A DNA stretch of 64,000 nucleotides from an uncultured bacterium (GTDB lineage Bacteria > Hydrogenedentota > Hydrogenedentia > Hydrogenedentales > Hydrogenedentaceae), in assembly GCA_938014335.1 (NCBI GenBank), contig CALLRP010000012.1, forward strand, positions 53,818-117,817, in the 5' to 3' direction. The notes under the pieces are model-generated. The model had not been told where the DNA came from, made no database searches, and was given only the letters and a program-made list of their open reading frames with translations. Of the stretch, positions 26,701-35,405 are shown piece after piece. The position numbers and the translations under genes are program-made. The stretch's first letter is position 1. Every line of letters begins with the position of its first letter.

Positions 26701-28183
26701 ACTTGCTTCTCTTTATGCCTGGTCATTTTGTTTTTCTAGATTAAAAGAAGAACATAGAAGACATATGGAACTATGGTATCAATCCATGAAAAGACTCGGG
26801 AAAGGAACCGGGAAACATGCTTTTTATCATAGGCGGGAGGCGCAGAATCATTTAAATCGATGCCGAGAAGCAGTTCCCGCATGGATTATGCCATTACACC
26901 GTATTTGGGATACAGTAGACCCTTCTCCAGGAATGTTCGATGTTATTATTATTGACGAAGCTTCTCAGTGTGGGTTAGAATCGCTTCCTTTGTTTTTTAT
27001 AGGTAAAAAAATATTGATTGTTGGGGATGATAAACAAATTAGTCCTGAAGAAGTGGGAATTTCTCGGGATGCTGTTCATCAATTAATGAGAGAGTATTTG
27101 TTTGATTTTGAATACAAATCATCTTTTGAGATAGAGAGTAGTTTGTTTGACCATGGTAAACTCAGATACGGCAATCATAAAATAACTTTAAGAGAACATT
27201 TTCGATGTATGCCTGAAATTATTAGTTTTAGCAACCAACTCTGGTATAGTGATACACCACTTATACCTTTGAGACAGTATGGAACAAATAGACTACCTCC
27301 TTTAGAGCATGTATTTGTTGATGGGGGATATAGAGAGGGTTCAGGAAATTATGTAATTAATCGCCCGGAAGCAGAAGCCATTGTAAAAAGAATTTCCAAT
27401 ATATGCTGCGATAATAAATACAAAGATAAAACAATTGGAGTAATAGTTTTACAAGGTGAAGGGCAAGCACGTCTAATTGAAACTATGTTAGTCGATAAAA
27501 TAGGAGCCGAAGAAATTCAAAAAAGAAAGATTGTCTGTGGGAATCCGTATAGTTTTCAAGGCGATGAAAGAGATGTTATATTACTTTCATTGGTTGCTGC
27601 TAATAATGAGAGAATAGGTCCTTTAACAAAGTCATCAGACGAAAGACGGTTTAACGTTGCTGCTAGTAGAGCTCGTGACCAGATGATTCTTTTCCACTCA
27701 GTAAATATTGATGATTTAAGTATTTATGATTTAAGGAGAAAATTGTTAGAATTTTTTATTAATAAAGAGCCCAACAAAAGTCAAAGTATTAATATCAACA
27801 AGGATGAATTAGAAAAATTAGCATTAAGAGAGAATAGGTCCATAGTTGAGCCTCCCAAACCCTTTGAAAGTTGGTTTGAAGTTGATGTGGCATTGGAACT
27901 AATTAGAAGATCATACAAAATTATTCCTCAATATAAGGTGGCCAAAAAAAGAATAGACATTGTAGTAGAAGGAGACTATACAAAACTAGCAATAGAATGC
28001 GATGGAGACCGTTGGCACGGACCCGACGAATATGAAAGAGACTTAGAAAGACAAAAACAACTAGAGCGTTGTGGTTGGAAATTTTTCAGAATCAGAGAGT
28101 CCTTATTCTATGTAAATAAAGATAAAGCATTAGAAAAACTATGGCTATTGCTTGAAAAAAATAATATTTTCCCTGGCAAATAA
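23732..28183 (+). CDS. Giant SF1 helicase with C-terminal Vsr/DUF559-like nuclease (defence candidate)
   Basis: 1483 residues. After about 390 residues of unassigned N-terminal sequence comes Walker A GPPGTGK with Lys402, then roughly 600 residues of helix-rich, coiled-coil-like insertion, then DEASQ at 1075-1079 (UPF1-like SF1 motif II), FRCMPEI, and NVAASRARDQ near 1310 (motif VI). The C-terminus has a PD-(D/E)xK-like core: Glu1383, Asp1409 (RIDIVV), Glu1422-Cys-Asp1424 followed by GDRWH, as in Vsr/DUF559 nucleases. Architecture resembles the helicase-Vsr antiphage proteins. Gene is very AT-rich with many AGA/ATA codons, unlike its neighbours, which suggests transfer. Confidence 0.85.
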   Translation: MESKTEQEKIVRLIDYLQRISKLNSKAVYEIDEYERVLWLSEIPREEGCFVHIWENDEPNPEEWIVIQGIDEPACPLAPVECEGFYDISSLFDKNNTPELYEEIVYSSSNNLPHKGNLEYLNKPIKVKSIKNYSKIEDAWDKYIKEKWIPWKEKHNKWERIHKIYISLFSINQEQIRVGEEYELVLGTGLITWKTPSGKNIRRHLLVTDIQLVFEANLKKFTIQPNPNGCNFRAEFDMFDDEDFPGIEKKIEKLVKEADDNPWNMTQNGKIFRSFINSIHTKGQYSETMKPTVVGEYPTSPRIEFAPAIILRKRPNKGHLSCLIKIKDIVIKSMKNIPETFIDLSEIKLNNTSSKNDFDSVSKLLDGELLFPKPANEEQRLIVEKLKISNGVLIQGPPGTGKSHTIANLISHLLAKGQRILITAKSPRALKVLERLIPKDLLSLCVCLLGVGSEERKSMESSINGILNKLENWNESLVRQHIKQSEETLKQLRMEQVQVNSKIKNIRESETRQHCIVKDLYVGTAARIAELVNAQKEQFEWFKDEVQYGQPCPISSNDLFFIIEGLRKYSSEKRKELSLVISEKIIKNIDNIEILLKQEKDLNEDENRLKIGIDNSVVAELNKCNHSIIEGILDSLVSLHIKYQNIIKSSYPWTRIAIKHILNGNSNYWNKLLNKTKNIIRSVEKIIIFAENNEVSYPEEININTLLEDTRFLIEYVHSGGKLRFWFFKPKAIKERQYITNSVKINGKLCDNIEQLQLLSTILTIQIQIRKIGEIWEHIGHKIKGPLSLQIEELNSICNIIQDIFLIKNSIEEIQNKYKECIWLKTQNWQEIERIITLINSCKYSLFYGRRDKVLKELKDIENQITCDINYNHNNHPLVKELLQKIIERDLKGFSIVVEKINAFKKEQDEFQKLNDCLKKLKTTFPKLSNDIESTYYQEYWDKRVLQINDAWNYMQAKLWVENYTNKDDIPSLTKRYQQIEEKINSTIEELASLYAWSFCFSRLKEEHRRHMELWYQSMKRLGKGTGKHAFYHRREAQNHLNRCREAVPAWIMPLHRIWDTVDPSPGMFDVIIIDEASQCGLESLPLFFIGKKILIVGDDKQISPEEVGISRDAVHQLMREYLFDFEYKSSFEIESSLFDHGKLRYGNHKITLREHFRCMPEIISFSNQLWYSDTPLIPLRQYGTNRLPPLEHVFVDGGYREGSGNYVINRPEAEAIVKRISNICCDNKYKDKTIGVIVLQGEGQARLIETMLVDKIGAEEIQKRKIVCGNPYSFQGDERDVILLSLVAANNERIGPLTKSSDERRFNVAASRARDQMILFHSVNIDDLSIYDLRRKLLEFFINKEPNKSQSININKDELEKLALRENRSIVEPPKPFESWFEVDVALELIRRSYKIIPQYKVAKKRIDIVVEGDYTKLAIECDGDRWHGPDEYERDLERQKQLERCGWKFFRIRESLFYVNKDKALEKLWLLLEKNNIFPGK

Positions 28184-28375
28184 CTTTACTTCTATATATT
28201 ACATTTTCATAAATTCGGACTTGTTGCCTAAATATTTATCGTTCATGGTTAGAAAAATGGCGTATTATGAATACGTCCTTACCCATGGCTAATAATGTCT
28301 GTAATATATAAGTACTGGGAAGCATCTTGTTTCCTCTTTTATTGTCATCGATGGGATGCCAACATTACTTAAACA

Positions 28376-28393
28376 ACAGGCAGGAATGCCTGT
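28376..28393. repeat. Short palindrome ACAGGCA-GGAA-TGCCTGT
   Basis: A 7-bp perfect stem with a GGAA loop in the 238-base gap between two convergent genes. It may serve as a weak bidirectional terminator or be one copy of a dispersed element. No T-run follows. Another 6-bp inverted repeat (CGTATT/AATACG) lies at about 28261-28275. Confidence 0.45.
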
Positions 28394-28421
28394 GCTACAC
28401 TATTTTACTTATTTGGTGGTT

Positions 28422-29747
28422 TTACATAACATTCCAGGGGGATTTTTTGGGACGGTGGAGGAGTTGCTGGACATTTTCGGGTAGGGAAGAAGGGTCGGTG
28501 ATTGCTTCTTTTAGGGGGTCCCAACGAATAATCTTCTGAGTGCGAACCGCAATATCACTTAATAAGCAAATCGTATTGGAACGGACAGTAACATCTATAT
28601 TGGCAATGGTGGGCTGGCGTGTTTTTACGCATTCGATGAAGTTTTTCATATGATTTTTACTTTGATATAAGTGAACATCCGTTGGTTTAAGTTTTATATT
28701 CAACAATTTTTCGGGCTTTGCTTGAAGGGTTTCTCGGTTCACATAAACCGTCCCTTCCGTCCCCTCAAAGGTTATACCATGGGGATTTAAGTGCGGTTCT
28801 TTTTTCTCGGTCTGTTGATTGGTGAAGTGGACGATAATACCATCGGCATATTTCATTTGTACATCCCATGCTATAGCACAATCACAAATTCCCTCTCTTG
28901 GAAATTCGCCTTTCCCTTTATATTCGATGGGTCCTGAGGTTTCATCATTCCCGTGTCCCCACTGGGCAATATCTACATGGTGTATTCCCCAACCACCGAT
29001 GAAGCCCATAGCATAATCCGCAATATGATACCAATTGGGAGTGACTGTTCTTGCTTTGCAATAGGGGACCGTGGGAGCCGGTCCTAACCACATTTCATAA
29101 TCGAAATCCTCTGGAACAGGTTCTTCCCCACAGGTAGGACCTACTATGCCCCCGGGCACGGCTACTCGTATTTTCTTCAATTCGCCGATATAGCCATTTC
29201 GGACCAATTCGCAGGCGAAGCGGAAGTCATCGCTCGAGCGTTGCTGGGTACCGAACTGGAAGATGCGGTTATACTTTTTGACTACCTCTCTAACCTTAAA
29301 ATCATCCTGAATAGAAATGCACAAGGGTTTTTCGACATACATATCCTTTCCAGCCTGTGCCGACAAAACAGATATTGGTCCATGCCAGTGGTCATTGGTG
29401 GCAATTACCACTGCATCAATATCCGAACGGGCTAAAACTTCACGGAAGTCTTTATAGAGGGATACATCTTTAAACTTTTTGCGAGCGATACTATAAGCCT
29501 CGTCTAAATTTTCTTTTCGCACATCGCACAACGCTTTGATTTCCGCCTCTTTGACGGACATCAATGCCTCGATGAGGTATCTCCCTCGTCCCCCTGTGCC
29601 AATAAAGCCCACCGATACCTTTTCGGAGGGTTTTGTGTCTTTGCCAAAAAGTGAGAAAGAAGGGATTAGAGGGAAGGATGCCAGGGTTGCAGTCGTTTTC
29701 AAAAAATGGCGTCGTGAGAGAGTTTGTTTTTTAGTGTGGGTCCCCAT
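28422..29747 (-). CDS. Gfo/Idh/MocA oxidoreductase with Tat signal
   Basis: 441 residues. The Tat motif SRRHFLK followed by a hydrophobic stretch indicates export of the folded, cofactor-loaded protein. The Rossmann motif GFIGTGGRG starts at about 48, and EKP (VEKPLCIS) gives the family catalytic Lys. The GIHHVDIAQW block is typical of planctomycete-type members with DUF1080 partners. These NAD(P)-dependent enzymes oxidise or reduce sugar hydroxyls, often to 3-keto sugars. AAAGGAG precedes the ATG. It is third in a minus-strand sugar operon, 141 bases after the fusion gene. Confidence 0.9.
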   Translation of the reverse strand: MGTHTKKQTLSRRHFLKTTATLASFPLIPSFSLFGKDTKPSEKVSVGFIGTGGRGRYLIEALMSVKEAEIKALCDVRKENLDEAYSIARKKFKDVSLYKDFREVLARSDIDAVVIATNDHWHGPISVLSAQAGKDMYVEKPLCISIQDDFKVREVVKKYNRIFQFGTQQRSSDDFRFACELVRNGYIGELKKIRVAVPGGIVGPTCGEEPVPEDFDYEMWLGPAPTVPYCKARTVTPNWYHIADYAMGFIGGWGIHHVDIAQWGHGNDETSGPIEYKGKGEFPREGICDCAIAWDVQMKYADGIIVHFTNQQTEKKEPHLNPHGITFEGTEGTVYVNRETLQAKPEKLLNIKLKPTDVHLYQSKNHMKNFIECVKTRQPTIANIDVTVRSNTICLLSDIAVRTQKIIRWDPLKEAITDPSSLPENVQQLLHRPKKSPWNVM

Positions 29748-29888
29748 CGTGAATCTCCTTTGTCATAATTTTTTACCACGCATAACAAAAAAAGAAACAT
29801 AACTTCAAATAAACAATGTATGTAAACCTATCTAAAATTTATTTTAATTGTATTACTCGTGCTTTTTGTCTTTTGCTGTTTATCAATA

Positions 29889-31412
29889 TTATGGTTCTGT
29901 TAGCGGTCGAATCCAGAAATTGCGATAAGCAACGGGACCGTGGTCTCCTTGTAACATCATAGGTCCTTTGGGGGCTTCGTCATTGAACAAAGACGCCCGT
30001 GTTGGACCGGTTAGTTCTTGGTTTTCATGCACTACGATGCCATTATGGACTACACGAACAAATTGAGCATTGGCAATCTTCTTCCCATCCGCATCAAATC
30101 GAGGGGCTTTGAAAATGACATCGAAGCTCTGCCATACGCCCGGAGGCCGTGAAGCATTCACACGAGGTGGTCTTCCCTCATATCCTCGTTGGTCATCGGG
30201 AATGCCCGGTTCTTCATGCCACCGCTGATAGATACCTCCGCAATCACTGTGTTTTGGCTCTGTAACGCCCCAACTGTCCAGGACTTGTATCTCATATCTT
30301 CCTTGAAAATACACACCGGAATTGGAACCTTTTGGCACCATAAATTCGATATGCACTTCGACATCGCCCCATTCTTCTTTTGTAATAAGATGATTTGTCT
30401 TGCCATCTTTCCCATTGATGAGGACCCCTACACCGGGTAGAGAAGCAAGTAACGCCTCGTTTTGCGGGTCAGAGATAGCATCTCCGGCGGGGTACCATGT
30501 GCCGGTAGGTTCTCGGAACGCGCTTAAATCATCAGTGGTAACTCGAATGGGTTCATAGGATGAAAGAGAGGATACCCATTCCTTCCATGTTTGCATAGAG
30601 CGGGGTAAATGTTCCTTAACCGGCTCCTGGATTCCATATCCCTGCAAACCAACGGGACCCGTATAACCTACGGATTTTAATGTTGTCAATAGAGGCTTTA
30701 AATCATAAGTCCCTTTATCCAGAGGTTGTATTAACTTATCCCAGTCGCCCGGAGGTTCCGCACCGTTCAAGGTAACTACAAATAGTTTCGGTTTTACTTT
30801 CCGAATGAGTAAATCCAAATTCATTTCCGGTCCGTCTACCTTTAACCAATGGCATAGATTAAAAGAAATCCCTACATTAGGCTTTCCGGAATCCTGGGCT
30901 AATTGATAGGCTTGCTCTGTCTTATCGAGCCAGCAACCCGCATGAGGGTATAATGCCACCTTTACCCCATAAGGCAATGCCTGGTCGGCTACATTGCGAA
31001 TTAAAGTAAGTGCTTGCGGGTACGATTCCGGCTCGTCCGATTTCCATGCCTGACTGTTTATAGTGAGCCAGAGGAAATATTCATTCCCTTTCATAATCTC
31101 CAGCGCTTCTGCGAGACCTGGCTGTATCTGGAACCCTTCTTTTTCGATGGTGCCCCAGAAATAAACGGCATATAATTTTAATCCATTCGTTTGCAAGGCA
31201 TTTTTAAGTTCTGCAAATTGGTCAAACCCTGTCCAACTCATCCCTGTAAAACCCAATTCTTTTACTATGATTGCTTGCGAATCCGGTGTTGGATGTTCTG
31301 CATCTTTGGTGGCGGTGTCCATCGCAAAAAATTCTTTAAAAAACGGCGAATCAGCACGGCACAGACTACCGAATAAAATCACTAAAACGAGTGGCATAAA
31401 AACCTGTTTCAT
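29889..31412 (-). CDS. Sugar isomerase/epimerase-DUF1080 (3-keto-glycoside hydrolase) fusion
   Basis: 507 residues, exported (signal MKQVFMPLVLVILFG, cut near CRA). The ATG at 31412 is chosen because AGGGAG precedes it; a longer frame to 31460 overlaps the upstream gene. Residues about 30-290 form a xylose-isomerase-like TIM barrel (YAVYFW, ALYPHAGCW, GISFNLCHWLKVDG). Residues about 310-507 are a DUF1080 jelly roll (WGDVEVHIEFMVPKGSNSGVYFQGRYEIQVLDSW, NFWIRPL), the fold of 3-keto-disaccharide hydrolases. The fusion puts isomerisation and cleavage of keto-glycosides in one chain, next to a suitable oxidoreductase. Confidence 0.88.
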   Translation of the reverse strand: MKQVFMPLVLVILFGSLCRADSPFFKEFFAMDTATKDAEHPTPDSQAIIVKELGFTGMSWTGFDQFAELKNALQTNGLKLYAVYFWGTIEKEGFQIQPGLAEALEIMKGNEYFLWLTINSQAWKSDEPESYPQALTLIRNVADQALPYGVKVALYPHAGCWLDKTEQAYQLAQDSGKPNVGISFNLCHWLKVDGPEMNLDLLIRKVKPKLFVVTLNGAEPPGDWDKLIQPLDKGTYDLKPLLTTLKSVGYTGPVGLQGYGIQEPVKEHLPRSMQTWKEWVSSLSSYEPIRVTTDDLSAFREPTGTWYPAGDAISDPQNEALLASLPGVGVLINGKDGKTNHLITKEEWGDVEVHIEFMVPKGSNSGVYFQGRYEIQVLDSWGVTEPKHSDCGGIYQRWHEEPGIPDDQRGYEGRPPRVNASRPPGVWQSFDVIFKAPRFDADGKKIANAQFVRVVHNGIVVHENQELTGPTRASLFNDEAPKGPMMLQGDHGPVAYRNFWIRPLTEP

Positions 31413-31432
31413 TTTTGTCTCCCTCTTAAAGG

Positions 31433-32173
31433 TTAGTTGTTGTTTTTCCCTACTGTCCATTTTATTGCATTATACATGAGTTTGCGAAATTGTTCGTTGG
31501 CAAAGTTTTGAGGACCGTGACCTAACTGAATGAAAAAAATCTCCGAATTGTTGTATTTATTTATCCACCCGATGAAAGAGGCACTTTCCGGATGGTCCGT
31601 TGTCAAAAGCACATGTATATCTGGGGAAATGTAGAACTGGCTATATGTCTCATCTATTTCCTCAAAATCTTCAATTCCCTGTGTGATAGGGTGATTTTTG
31701 TCCGCAATATGAACGGGGATTTTTACATCATGTTTGTATTTAGAGCGTTCATATTTTTTCCCTTCCCACTCCATCTCTTTCTGAAAGTATTTTGCACCGA
31801 TAATTTTTGCAAATTCGTCCCATTCAGGAAAGGCAGAAATGGCATGATGCATCACAACTATTTTTTTGCCACTATTAAGCATATCCAGAAAGTTATCTTG
31901 CTGTTTTTTTGTTATTTTTTGATGAAAATTATAAAAAACTATCGTATCGAATTCTTTGTATTTGTCATTATCGAAAAAGGCGCAATTCCCTGCACCGTAA
32001 TCAAAATATTGCACTTTAACATCGGACATACTTGCCCACATGGCTTCAAACGGCTCTTTATCATAACCATGTCCGCCTGTAATAATGGCAACACGAATCT
32101 GCGATTCCGCAACTGATGTGAATAAACACAAAAAAATGAAAAATATTGCGATACCTATAAAATATCTTTTCAT
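31433..32173 (-). CDS. Exported ThuA-domain protein
   Basis: 246 residues with a signal peptide (MKRYFIGIAIFFIFLCLF, cut near AES). RVAIITGGHGYDKEPFEAMW opens the ThuA-like class I glutamine-amidotransferase fold; FYNFHQKIT, MHHAISAFPEW and LGHGPQNF follow in family order. ThuA proteins isomerise or otherwise process keto-sugars linked to trehalose-type disaccharides. First gene of the minus-strand sugar operon, 20 bases before the fusion gene. Confidence 0.9.
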   Translation of the reverse strand: MKRYFIGIAIFFIFLCLFTSVAESQIRVAIITGGHGYDKEPFEAMWASMSDVKVQYFDYGAGNCAFFDNDKYKEFDTIVFYNFHQKITKKQQDNFLDMLNSGKKIVVMHHAISAFPEWDEFAKIIGAKYFQKEMEWEGKKYERSKYKHDVKIPVHIADKNHPITQGIEDFEEIDETYSQFYISPDIHVLLTTDHPESASFIGWINKYNNSEIFFIQLGHGPQNFANEQFRKLMYNAIKWTVGKNNN

Positions 32174-32342
32174 CTTATTACCTTTCTACACTTACCTTAT
32201 TGATTTTATATTAATCACGATATTTACATAACATAATAAAAGAACGAAATAAAGAAATACAATCATTAAAATAAGACGAAATTACTCTTAAAATAAAAGG
32301 CAATGTTGTATTAAACAGATGAAAATAGTATATTAACTCAAT

Positions 32343-34535
32343 ATGGATAAGGTAAAAAAATATTCTCTCATTTTTGTATTACTATTGGTTTCTATTGGAG
32401 TAATTGTCCTATTGCCTCATCAACCTTCGTTCTGGGGGGATGAATTGCTTGGCGGGGTTTCCTTTACCGGGGCGTCTTCTGTTAGGGAATTTCTTTCGGT
32501 TCAGTGGAGTATCGGAACAGAGGTAGCACCGATTTATCCATTGTTGCTTTACTTTAATGATAAATATATCCATATTCCACAGGAAATGTTCCGATATTTT
32601 TCTGCTTTATGCTGTGTGTTAAGTGTCCTTTTTATTTATCTAACAATGACAAAACTTTCAGATCGAAAAACGGCTTTTTTTGTGGCTCTTGTTGTCGCGC
32701 TATTACCTCTGCATCTTTGGTATAGCATGTTATTACGACCTCACGCATTAGCCTTTTTGTTAAGTATAGTCTCTTTTTATTTTTTTTCACTTGTTGAGAG
32801 AGGCAATTCATTAAAATATTTCCTTCCCCTTTGTTTCATTAATACCGCACTTATTTTTACACACTATATCTTTTTCTGGATTCCCTTCGCCGAATGTCTA
32901 TTTTTGGTTCTTAATAAGAAATTTTGTAAACAAAGTGCTGTTTTTATTTTATTCAATTTTATAATAATGGTAGGAGTTATTTTTTACCTGGGAATTATTG
33001 TTCGAACCAACAACATTGATTTTGTTCCAGAAAAGAGTTTTAAGCAATTAATATTTACTATTTTTGGATTAATGGACTTTGAAATATCCTCTATAAATTC
33101 GTGGGCTATATATATTCAGCCTCTGTTTTTTATCCGCAAACCTATACCGATATGGCTGAACTCTTTACTTAGAACCGCTCCATTAGTAATTATTTACATG
33201 GGAAATATCTTGCTTTCCATTTTATTCTTGTATATTTTAATCAAAAAATTGTTGACTATTATAAAAGATAAATCTATTTCTACTGATATAACTTTTTATC
33301 TTTTATTTTTTGGTATTATTCTCCCAATTTTATTTGTTTTGCTACAGATCATTTCCGGAACAAATATTTTAATGGCAAGATATTTCTATTTATCCTGGAT
33401 ATGCAAAATCGCTCTTTTATTTATATGTGTAGGTGAAATGGGAAATAAGAGGGTTAGATATTTATTAACTATCGTTATCTTCCTTTTCTTTTTCCATCAT
33501 TATATTCTTTATAGAAGTTGTACCCCCTATTCCGATTGGAACTCCTGTGTAAAACATATACAAGACCAGACTAAAAAAGATGAAATAATCATTACAGGTC
33601 GGTTTGAAGAAGCCTTAATATTAAAATATGTATCTCCTGCTTTAGAAACAATTCCTATTATATATTCTACTTCAATTAAATCAGCGTTGGATTATGTGTC
33701 TGCACTGCAGAATAAGCATTCGGACCTAACTATCTGGCTGGTTTACAGCATGCAATGGAATCCTAATATACCCTGTATCCTGCGGGAAGAATTAAAAAAG
33801 AGAAAGATTATTTATTCTGAAAAAGTATTCCCTGCATTTGAGGGAATCGCCTGCTATAAAATCCAACCTAAAATTGTGGAAAATAATAATGCTTTTTCAT
33901 CCCATGATGCTTTCTATCAATGTAATACAGAATATAACTGGGAAGAGGAAAAAAATATCCGTAAGGGGAAAATGAGGGCAATTTTAGAAAAATCGGTAAA
34001 ACCTTCGAATAACATAGAACCTTTATTAGATTGGTTCGTTTTTCCAGATGGCACCGCTGGCGTGAATACAATACCTCAGTTAATATTTCAAATTATTGCT
34101 AAGGGAAAAGGAAACGAAGCCCTGTCCCTGTGTGAACATTTTAGTGAACAAACTCATTGGGCAACTATTGGACTGATATTTTCATTGACCGAACGAGGAG
34201 AAATAGAAAAAGCGGAACAAGTATTCTATAAATTAACCCAAAAGAACTTTTATCTAGCAAAACTATTAAAACCCTTATGGAAAGATTATGTAGAAAAGAA
34301 ATATGAGGAATTATCTCAGCAATGTAAACAGTTGAAAAAAGCAGGATTCCCTTTAGCCCACCTTTTAGGAACGGTAGTTCAGTTAAGAAAAAAAGATGAA
34401 GGACAACAGATACTTCAATCGGGACTTTTTCCCTTCAATGAAGAGGCAGAAAAACAAATACAGGACTATATGTCGGATTTGTCGGACACGTCAGACAGGT
34501 CCGACAGTCGGACCTGTCCAAAAAGTGCGACCTAA
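32343..34535 (+). CDS. GT39-like membrane glycosyltransferase with C-terminal soluble part
   Basis: 730 residues. Residues about 1-390 hold around 11 hydrophobic helices; the first periplasmic loop has PSFWGDELL with the Asp expected as catalytic residue in ArnT/PMT-like GT-C enzymes, and ALLPLHLWYSMLLRPHAL follows. These transfer sugars from polyprenyl carriers. The C-terminal 330 residues are soluble and end in helical, TPR-like sequence. No ribosome site precedes the ATG. The last 20 residues (SDLSDTSDRSDS and on) come from a tandem DNA repeat and are probably a late addition. Confidence 0.8.
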   Translation: MDKVKKYSLIFVLLLVSIGVIVLLPHQPSFWGDELLGGVSFTGASSVREFLSVQWSIGTEVAPIYPLLLYFNDKYIHIPQEMFRYFSALCCVLSVLFIYLTMTKLSDRKTAFFVALVVALLPLHLWYSMLLRPHALAFLLSIVSFYFFSLVERGNSLKYFLPLCFINTALIFTHYIFFWIPFAECLFLVLNKKFCKQSAVFILFNFIIMVGVIFYLGIIVRTNNIDFVPEKSFKQLIFTIFGLMDFEISSINSWAIYIQPLFFIRKPIPIWLNSLLRTAPLVIIYMGNILLSILFLYILIKKLLTIIKDKSISTDITFYLLFFGIILPILFVLLQIISGTNILMARYFYLSWICKIALLFICVGEMGNKRVRYLLTIVIFLFFFHHYILYRSCTPYSDWNSCVKHIQDQTKKDEIIITGRFEEALILKYVSPALETIPIIYSTSIKSALDYVSALQNKHSDLTIWLVYSMQWNPNIPCILREELKKRKIIYSEKVFPAFEGIACYKIQPKIVENNNAFSSHDAFYQCNTEYNWEEEKNIRKGKMRAILEKSVKPSNNIEPLLDWFVFPDGTAGVNTIPQLIFQIIAKGKGNEALSLCEHFSEQTHWATIGLIFSLTERGEIEKAEQVFYKLTQKNFYLAKLLKPLWKDYVEKKYEELSQQCKQLKKAGFPLAHLLGTVVQLRKKDEGQQILQSGLFPFNEEAEKQIQDYMSDLSDTSDRSDSRTCPKSAT
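34471..34519 (+). repeat. Tandem 9-base repeat forming a hairpin at gene end
   Basis: Five degenerate units of about 9 bases based on TGTCGGACA, read as Ser-Asp-x in the glycosyltransferase frame. Units 3-5 fold into an 11-bp perfect hairpin (34494-34504 with 34508-34518, loop CAG), which could end the transcript. It looks like an inserted or expanded element that the open reading frame has absorbed. Confidence 0.7.
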
Positions 34536-34694
34536 AGCCGTTTTAATTTGTTTTTACCTCTCCCAAAATCTTATAATATTAAACCTCAAAAAAGATTACT
34601 ATTTACACCTCTATCTTTTCCGCGGCTGTAAAAGAGAGTGCGTGTCTCGTTTTGTGTAATGAAAAACCAATAAAGTAAGGAACAAGAAAAACCT

Positions 34695-35303
34695 ATGGGA
34701 AGATACTTAGGTCCGAAACACAAATTATGTCGGCGTTTGGGTTCCTGTATTTGGGGAAGTGCCAAATGTCCTTCTAAAAAGCGTCCGTTTAGACCCGGTC
34801 AACACGGAAGAGACCCGAAAGGAAAACTTTCCGTGTATGCTCGCCAATTATTAGCCAAACAAAAAATACGTACCCACTATGGTTTAATGGAACGCCAAAT
34901 GTACAAGACATTCCAGGAAGCCAAGCGTATTTCCGGTGATACAGGTGTAAATTTAATGAGACTTTTAGAAAGCAGGCTCGATACGGTAGTTTATCGTTTA
35001 GGCTTTGCTCCGACGATTGCTTCTGCTCGCCAACTCGTAACCCATTGCCATTTCTTAGTAGATGGTAAGAAAGTAAATATACCGTCGTTCGTGGTAAAGC
35101 CGGGAATGAAAATTACAGTTCGCGAAAAAAGCAGAAATATCCCAATGATTGCAGAAGGGGCAGAAAATCCGTATCAAGAAATTCCACCTCATCTTTCCCG
35201 TGAAGCAAAATCTTTTGAAGGGAATGTTATTTCTGTCCCCGCAGAAGAAAATCTTCCTTTCTTAGAGGATACTCCGGGAGTTATCGGGTTCTATTCGAGA
35301 TAG
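34695..35303 (+). CDS. rpsD: 30S ribosomal protein S4
   Basis: 202 residues, normal length. It binds 16S rRNA early in 30S assembly. The N-terminus MGRYLGPKHKLCRRLG and the RPFRPGQHGR block, then the S4 RNA-binding domain (RLDTVVYRLGFAPTIASARQLVTHCHFLVDG) are clear. The usual zinc site has a His at residue 9 and Cys at 12 and 25 (plus Cys18), so it looks partly degraded between the C+ and C- forms. Standing alone rather than in the S13-S11-rpoA cluster, with its own strong terminator. Confidence 0.97.
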   Translation: MGRYLGPKHKLCRRLGSCIWGSAKCPSKKRPFRPGQHGRDPKGKLSVYARQLLAKQKIRTHYGLMERQMYKTFQEAKRISGDTGVNLMRLLESRLDTVVYRLGFAPTIASARQLVTHCHFLVDGKKVNIPSFVVKPGMKITVREKSRNIPMIAEGAENPYQEIPPHLSREAKSFEGNVISVPAEENLPFLEDTPGVIGFYSR

Positions 35304-35329
35304 TTTTTCCTGTATAATAATACAAGGCA

Positions 35330-35362
35330 AACGGGTCGAGTTTGGTTTCGACCCGTTTTTTT
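35330..35362 (+). terminator. Intrinsic terminator of rpsD
   Basis: Arms AACGGGTCGA (35330-35339) and TCGACCCGTT (35348-35357) pair perfectly over 10 bp with an 8-base loop, followed by seven T. A textbook rho-independent terminator between rpsD and purA. Confidence 0.92.
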
Positions 35363-35405
35363 GTGAAAACTAAAATTAAAGTTTATTTATGTGAAGGGTA
35401 TAAGG

